Part shown: piece after piece, positions 59,506 through 64,000 of the stretch
Layout: every line of letters begins with the position of its first letter
How positions within the stretch are numbered: the stretch's first letter is position 1
From: Dactylosporangium siamense
GTDB taxonomy: Bacteria > Actinomycetota > Actinomycetes > Mycobacteriales > Micromonosporaceae
NCBI RefSeq assembly: GCF_016862795.1
Contig: NZ_BONQ01000156.1
Span: forward strand, 55,732-119,731
DNA length: 64,000 bases
Direction of reading: 5' to 3'
Made by a program: the position numbers and the translations under genes
The notes under the pieces: model-generated
What the model was told of the DNA's origin: nothing
What the model saw: the letters and a program-made list of their open reading frames with translations, nothing else
Databases searched by the model: none

Positions 59506-60219
59506 ATGGCTGATCTCGTGTACCCCCCGGTCATCGCGCTCGCGAAGACGATGTTCCGGCTGCTCAACATGCGCATCACCGTCGAGGGGGCCGAGCACGT
59601 GCCGACGACGGGTGGTGCGGTCATCGCCTGCAACCACGTGTCGTATCTCGACTTCATCTTCTGCGGTCTGGGCGCGAACCGCTCCAAGCGGCTGGTGCGG
59701 TTCATGGCCAAGGACTCGATCTTCCGGCACAAGATCGGTGGGCCGTTGATGCGCGGGATGCGGCACATCCCGGTGGACCGGGAGGCGGGCATGGCCTCGT
59801 ACAAGTCGGCGCTGGAGAACCTGAAGGCCGGCGAGGTCGTCGGGGTGTTCCCGGAGGCGACGATCAGCCAGTCGTTCACGGTGAAGGACATGAAGTCGGG
59901 CGCGGCCCGGCTTGCCGCCGCCACGGGCACGCCGCTGGTGCCGATGGTGTTGTGGGGGACGCAGCGGTTCTGGACGAAGGGTCACCCGAAGAATCTCACC
60001 CAGCGTGGGGTGCCGATCACGATCATCGCCGGGGAACCACTGCACCCGACCCGCAAGGACAACGCCGACGCGGTGACCGCGGAGCTTCGGACCCGAATGA
60101 CCACGATGCTGGACCGGGCCCAGCGGGAGTACCCGCATCAGCCCGACGGCGTGTTCTGGCAGCCCGCGCACCTCGGCGGGACCGCGCCGACGCCGGAGTC
60201 CCTTCTGGCCGCCGACTAG
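59506..60219 (+). CDS. 1-acyl-sn-glycerol-3-phosphate acyltransferase (PlsC-like)
   Basis: 237 residues. Catalytic Hx4D is H44-D49 in CNHVSYLDF, with substrate motifs MAKDSIFRHKIGGPLMRGMRHIPVDR (block II) and VVGVFPEATISQSF (block III) and VPMVLWGTQR (block IV). It acylates lysophosphatidic acid to phosphatidic acid in membrane lipid synthesis. Likely leaderless. The acyl-ACP desaturase gene follows 59 bases later on the same strand, consistent with shared lipid function. Confidence 0.93.
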   Translation: MADLVYPPVIALAKTMFRLLNMRITVEGAEHVPTTGGAVIACNHVSYLDFIFCGLGANRSKRLVRFMAKDSIFRHKIGGPLMRGMRHIPVDREAGMASYKSALENLKAGEVVGVFPEATISQSFTVKDMKSGAARLAAATGTPLVPMVLWGTQRFWTKGHPKNLTQRGVPITIIAGEPLHPTRKDNADAVTAELRTRMTTMLDRAQREYPHQPDGVFWQPAHLGGTAPTPESLLAAD

Positions 60220-60278
60220 CCGAGCATGTTTCACTCAGTACCGACCGAGCTGCTGCTCCCGCATTCAACGGAGGTTCC

Positions 60279-61223
60279 GTGACGACCGAGCCCACCGCCA
60301 CCCTGGCCCTGCTCAACGAGCTGGAGCCGGTGGTCGAGGCCAACCTCAACCGTCACCTGGCCACGGCCAAGGAATGGTTCCCGCACGAGTACGTGCCGTG
60401 GAGCCAGGGCCGCGACTTCGACGGCGTGCTCGGTGGTGAGGCGTGGGAGCCCGGCCAGTCGAAGCTGTCCGAGGTGGCCCGCATCTCGCTCATCGTGAAC
60501 CTGCTCACCGAGGACAACCTGCCCAGCTACCACCACGAGATCGCCACGATCTTCGGCCGGGACGGCGCGTGGGGCACCTGGGTGCACCGGTGGACCGCGG
60601 AGGAGGGCCGGCACGGCGTCGCCATCCGTGACTACCTCCTGGCCACCCGGGCCGTCGACCCGGTCGCGCTGGAGCGGGCCCGGATGACGCACATGGAGGT
60701 CGGCTTCACCAACGCCTACGACGGGCTGATCGAGTCGGTGGCGTACGTGTCGTTCCAGGAGCTGGCGACCCGGGTGTCGCACCGCAACACCGGCACGGCC
60801 AGCGGCGACCCGCTCTGCGAGCAGCTGCTCGTGAAGGTCGCCAACGACGAGAACCTCCACATGATCTTCTACCGCAACCTGCTCAACGCGGCGTTCGACG
60901 TGGCGCCCAACACCACCATGCGGGCCATCACGAAGGTCGCCAAGTCGTTTCAGATGCCGGGCCACACCATCGAGAACTTCGGCCGCAAGTCGGTCCAGAT
61001 CGCGATGGCCGGCATCTACGACCTGCGCCTGCACCACGACGACGTGCTGATCCCGGTGCTGCGTCAGGTGAAGGCGTTCGACCGGTCCGAGCTGTCCGGC
61101 GACGGCGAGGCCGCGCGCGAGGAACTGTCCACGTTCCTGGCCGGGCTCGACGCCCAGGCGAGCAAGTTCGTGGAGCGGCGCGAGGCCACCAGGGCCCGTC
61201 AGTCCGCCCGGGCCGCCGTCTAG
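60279..61223 (+). CDS. Acyl-ACP desaturase (soluble diiron, DesA-like)
   Basis: 314 residues from GTG, with GGAGG 5 bases upstream. Introduces a double bond into fatty acyl-ACP using a diiron centre, ferredoxin-type electrons and O2. The ligands are visible: E78 in LLTEDNLPSYHHEI, EEGRH (E109/H112), E161 in FQELATRVSH and ENLH (E191/H194). C-terminal PGHTIENFGRKSVQIA matches the family. Intact. Downstream of the plsC-like gene, so the pair may make unsaturated phospholipids. Confidence 0.93.
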   Translation: MTTEPTATLALLNELEPVVEANLNRHLATAKEWFPHEYVPWSQGRDFDGVLGGEAWEPGQSKLSEVARISLIVNLLTEDNLPSYHHEIATIFGRDGAWGTWVHRWTAEEGRHGVAIRDYLLATRAVDPVALERARMTHMEVGFTNAYDGLIESVAYVSFQELATRVSHRNTGTASGDPLCEQLLVKVANDENLHMIFYRNLLNAAFDVAPNTTMRAITKVAKSFQMPGHTIENFGRKSVQIAMAGIYDLRLHHDDVLIPVLRQVKAFDRSELSGDGEAAREELSTFLAGLDAQASKFVERREATRARQSARAAV

Positions 61224-61355
61224 ACGCGGTTACTCTTCGGGTACGCTCCAACGACCGTTCCGTGCCCGTCACTGCCCGTCTGACCGTTTTACACGCGGAA
61301 TTCAGGTTGCCGACGGGTCCGGAAGTAACTCCCTGTACCGGAAGGCAGCATCGTC

Positions 61356-61724
61356 ATGGCCAGACGCGTGATCCATGAGCTGATCGACGACCTCGACGGC
61401 GAACTCGCCGACGAGAGTGTCAGCTTCGGCCTCGACGGCGTGCAGTACACGATCGACCTGTCCAACAAGCACGCGGCCGAACTGCGCGACGCCCTCGCGC
61501 CGTTCGTCGGTGCCGCGAGCAAGGTCGGTCGTCTCACCCCGGCATCCGCCGCCGCTCCGGCTCGTCCGGGCGGCCGGGTCCGGCCGGTCCTGTCCGCCCG
61601 CGCCGAGCGGGAGCAGAACCGGGCCATCCGTGAATGGGCCCTGTCGAAGGGCATCGAGGTGTCCGACCGCGGCCGGATCCGTTCGGATCTCGTCGAGCGG
61701 TACCACGCCGAGGCAGGACATTGA
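61356..61724 (+). CDS. lsr2: Lsr2 nucleoid-associated protein
   Basis: 122 residues. The N-terminal dimerisation domain (RRVIHELIDDLDGELADESVSFGLDGVQYTIDLS) is followed by an Ala/Pro linker and a C-terminal DNA-binding domain with the AT-binding RGR in SDRGRIRSDLVERYH. It silences AT-rich and horizontally acquired DNA by bridging, the actinobacterial counterpart of H-NS. GGAAGG lies upstream of the ATG. GTCT-N17-GGGTAC (61218-61244) is a weak stress-promoter candidate. A T-tailed hairpin ends the transcript. Confidence 0.97.
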   Translation: MARRVIHELIDDLDGELADESVSFGLDGVQYTIDLSNKHAAELRDALAPFVGAASKVGRLTPASAAAPARPGGRVRPVLSARAEREQNRAIREWALSKGIEVSDRGRIRSDLVERYHAEAGH

Positions 61725-61743
61725 AGGTTCGTCGCCACACCCG

Positions 61744-61781
61744 CTGAGGGCATCCCGTTACGGGGTGCCCTCAGTGCGTTT
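61744..61781 (+). terminator. Rho-independent terminator after lsr2
   Basis: CTGAGGGCATCCCG pairs with CGGGGTGCCCTCAG (one G-T wobble), loop TTA, followed by TGCGTTTT. The TTA loop is also the TAA stop codon of the convergent surface-protein gene (61758-61760), so the terminator overlaps its end. Confidence 0.9.
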
Positions 61782-63764
61782 TCCTGCCCGGGTCAGGGTG
61801 AGCAGCGCCACACCGGCCAGCAGCATGACGGCACCGGTGCCTGCGATGCCGCCGACCGGGTCGCCGGTCACCGCCAGCATCCCTGCCCCGGCGTCGCCGA
61901 ACGCGGTCACGCTGTACGCCTCGGCGACGGTGAGCGCCATCGTCAGGTACCGCGCGGCCCCGTCGCCGTCGACCCCGGCCACGACCAGGGTGTGCGCGCC
62001 GTGGAGGTCCGCCGGCACCGACACCGGCACGCTGAACGCCCCCGTGCCGTCGGTCATCGTGGTGGCCAGCAGGTGCGGGTCTGAGTACAGCGCGACCTTG
62101 ACCGTCGAGTGCGGCGCGAACCCGGACCCGCTGACCGTGAACGTCTCACCCGGCGCCACCGTGTCACCGCTGGAGCTGCCGATGCCGCCGGCCCCCACCG
62201 GCACGCTCGCCGGGAGCGTCACCTCCTCGGGCGTCGCCACCTGTGCCGGCACGCTCCACGCCGAGTTCCGCCCGTGCCGGCCCAGTGCCTTCACCGCCAC
62301 CGTGTACGTGTCGCCCCACTTCAACCCGCTGATCGTGCACGTGTTGCCGTCGACGGACTCGCACACGCCCTGGTCGCCGCCCACCGTCGAGGTCGCCAGG
62401 GCCTGGAACCTCGCCACCCCGGTCCCCGGCGCGCCGGCCACCCACGACACGGTGATCGCCTCGATCCGCGCCACGGCGGTCACCCCCGTCGGCTCGCCCG
62501 GCGCCAGGCTCGGCGTGGCGACGGCCGTGACCCACGCCGACCCGCCCGAGCCGCCGGTGCCGTCGGTCCGGACGCGCACGGTGTACGGGGTGCCGTTGGT
62601 CAACCCGCTGATCGTGCAGTGCACCTCGGTGGTGACGCAGTCCAGCCCCGCGTCCTCCTCGACGTGCACCGTGTAACCGGCGACCCCGTCGTGCGGCCAG
62701 GGCGCCCGCCACTCGACCATGAGCTGCCGGTCGCCCGGCGTCACGACCAGCTCGACCGGCTCCCCGGGCGCGGCCGACAGCACCCCGCCCCCGCCCGGCG
62801 GTGCCGTCACGACCGGCATCGTCGGCGCGGTCGACGCGGTCGGCGGCGCCGAGCCGCTGATGACGACGACGTCGGAGCTGGCGGGGCTGGACGGCGCGAC
62901 CGCCCCGGCGCCGCCGTACGCGACGACCCGCACCACGTATGCCCCACCTGCCGCCACCCCGGCGCCGATGTCGCAGGCCGCCGTGGACGGCAGCGCCCCG
63001 AGACAGCTGCCGTCGGCGATGCCCTGCCGGTCGTACGCGGTCGCGACGTAGTGATCGACCCCGCTGCCGTCGTGCACCCAGGCCACCCGCAGCCCGTGGT
63101 CCACGGCCGTCACGGACACCAGTTCCGGCGCCGAGGGTGCCGTGGCGCCGCCGGCGGCAGCGCTCGCGGCGCGGCCGGCGGCCGTCGCGTCGTCGACGGT
63201 GTCGAGCGGGTTGCCGTCGGCATCGACCGGTTCACTGGCCGCGGCTGCGGTGTCGCCCTGGCCGTCATGGCCGGCAACCCCATCGTCCGCCACGGTCCCG
63301 TCGTCGGCCGGGTTTCCGTTGCCGGCCCAGGTGCCGTCGTCGTTCGTGTCGCCGGTGCCGTCCTGGCTGCCGTCTCCGCTGCCCGGCGCGCCGCTACCTG
63401 CCGACGGTGACGGGTCGGTGCCGGTGGGAGACGGCGACGGGTCGGTGCTCCGCGTCGCCTGCGCCGCCGGGTCGAGGCCGTTCGCCGTCCCGCCGGTCGG
63501 CCCCGGTGATCCGGTGTCGCCCGCTCTCTGCGCCTTCGCCTTCGGTGTCGACGTCGTCCGCACCGCTGTTCCCGGCGCCGGGGACGGCCCGCCGGTCGCC
63601 GCTGCCGACGGTCCGGGCGTGGCGCCGATCTGACCCATGAGCCCGCCGAACGCCGGACCGCCCGTGATGGCGAACCCGATGAGGCCCGCCGTCAGGATGG
63701 TGAGGCCGACGCGCTTCCCGTCGCGCCCCGTGGCATTCGACGTCAACCCGGACTGCTCGCGCAT
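61758..63764 (-). CDS. Fibronectin type III surface protein with LAVTG sorting signal
   Basis: 668 residues from ATG 63764, with GGGGGA 5 bases upstream (GTG 63779 also possible). A hydrophobic segment (about 20-42) is followed by a 120-residue Gly/Ser/Thr/Asp/Pro-rich linker, then three fibronectin-type III domains (about 200-500; LRVAWVHDGSG, YTVRVRTDGTGG, TYTVAVKALGRHGRNSAWSVP), an Ig-like/Big domain (TFTVSGSGFAPHSTVKV) and a C-terminal LAVTG at 630-634, a hydrophobic helix and RAGKR tail, i.e. a cell-wall sorting signal (LAxTG is typical of class E sortase substrates). Likely a surface adhesin or wall protein. A pair of cysteines occurs in two of the repeats. Confidence 0.82.
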   Translation of the reverse strand: MREQSGLTSNATGRDGKRVGLTILTAGLIGFAITGGPAFGGLMGQIGATPGPSAAATGGPSPAPGTAVRTTSTPKAKAQRAGDTGSPGPTGGTANGLDPAAQATRSTDPSPSPTGTDPSPSAGSGAPGSGDGSQDGTGDTNDDGTWAGNGNPADDGTVADDGVAGHDGQGDTAAAASEPVDADGNPLDTVDDATAAGRAASAAAGGATAPSAPELVSVTAVDHGLRVAWVHDGSGVDHYVATAYDRQGIADGSCLGALPSTAACDIGAGVAAGGAYVVRVVAYGGAGAVAPSSPASSDVVVISGSAPPTASTAPTMPVVTAPPGGGGVLSAAPGEPVELVVTPGDRQLMVEWRAPWPHDGVAGYTVHVEEDAGLDCVTTEVHCTISGLTNGTPYTVRVRTDGTGGSGGSAWVTAVATPSLAPGEPTGVTAVARIEAITVSWVAGAPGTGVARFQALATSTVGGDQGVCESVDGNTCTISGLKWGDTYTVAVKALGRHGRNSAWSVPAQVATPEEVTLPASVPVGAGGIGSSSGDTVAPGETFTVSGSGFAPHSTVKVALYSDPHLLATTMTDGTGAFSVPVSVPADLHGAHTLVVAGVDGDGAARYLTMALTVAEAYSVTAFGDAGAGMLAVTGDPVGGIAGTGAVMLLAGVALLTLTRAGKRTEGTP

Positions 63765-64000
63765 CCCGTCCCCCGTCACCGACGATCGCCCACGCCCAGC
63801 AAGACGTGAACACGCTTCGCAATCTAACCACTACGCTTCGTGCCCACCCCGCAAACCCGAGTTCCAAGAGTCGGCAGACCCCAGGAAGCCCCGCAACCGG
63901 AAGTCAGGGCGACCCCAGGATCACTCGACGCCCCGCAGGACACGGCAAACGATCTTGCCCCCAAGATCGAAGGAGCGCACCGGCCGCGCGGACAGCTGTC
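63765..64000. other. Intergenic to the right edge
   Basis: No gene is seen in the last 236 bases. Contains CGATCTTG, loop CCCC, CAAGATCG (63950-63969), an 8-bp perfect hairpin that may be a terminator for a gene arriving from the right or a regulatory stem. Confidence 0.45.

Noticed and set aside
1..64000. tRNA, rRNA, insertion sequences and integrases
   Set aside because: None recognised by eye; no cloverleaf, transposase motif or terminal inverted repeats with target duplication were found, so none is reported.

Overview
The window is very GC-rich DNA (roughly 70% or more by eye) from a filamentous actinomycete. Markers are Lsr2, an AfsR/SARP-type regulator, a DinB/mycothiol-transferase-like protein, an F420/PPOX-type flavoprotein, PknB-like Ser/Thr kinase, class F sortase, a GH48 cellulase behind a CebR-like operator, frequent GTG/TTG starts and many apparently leaderless genes. 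A Micromonosporaceae-like host (Dactylosporangium/Actinoplanes type) fits best, but that is inference. No rRNA, tRNA, CRISPR array, phage or clear insertion sequence was recognised.

Left end (1-10.4 kb): the 3' part of a giant Tc-toxin subunit-A-like gene that enters from outside the window. It carries two blocks of hemopexin-like repeats, a neuraminidase-like section and a TcB-binding C terminus. Twelve bases downstream is a gene for a putative zinc metallopeptidase (HESGH plus a downstream Glu) with a basic, disordered N terminus. No TcB/TcC gene is visible. This pair is the most unusual content of the window.

10.4-17.6 kb: a GNAT enzyme; a membrane protein whose start codon abuts a perfect 32-bp palindrome; a repeat-rich gap; then a minus-strand run of MmcQ/YjbR protein, Ser/Thr kinase, class F sortase and PAS histidine kinase, suggesting an envelope-signalling cluster.

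17.5-24.8 kb: a SARP/AAA regulator that probably starts at CTG, a secreted CBM2-GH48 cellulase with a CebR-type operator, and an SPW-repeat membrane protein.

24.8-36.4 kb: acyltransferase-3, a membrane protein, a membrane EEP phosphatase, DinB protein, phosphoglucomutase, adenylate kinase, FKBP isomerase, three tandem paralogous membrane proteins, and a DJ-1/LysR divergent pair.

36.4-47.8 kb: a MoxR-like AAA ATPase plus VWA (MIDAS) protein, a 51-residue membrane protein behind a textbook SigF/SigB-type stress promoter, a TPR-like protein, a permease-like protein, an overlapping ABC-F/PPOX/Nudix operon, and a divergent DHA2 drug exporter.

47.8-55.5 kb: a 546-bp noncoding gap ending in a long wobble-conserving palindrome, hypothetical genes, a probable AbiEii-type toxin-antitoxin pair, an OatA-like acyltransferase/SGNH protein, and a translationally coupled PspC/esterase/ATP-grasp operon.

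55.6-64 kb: general stress protein, beta-solenoid membrane protein, a Cys/His protein, AI-2E exporter family protein, lysophosphatidate acyltransferase followed by acyl-ACP desaturase (lipid supply), Lsr2, and a fibronectin-type surface protein with an LAVTG sorting signal.
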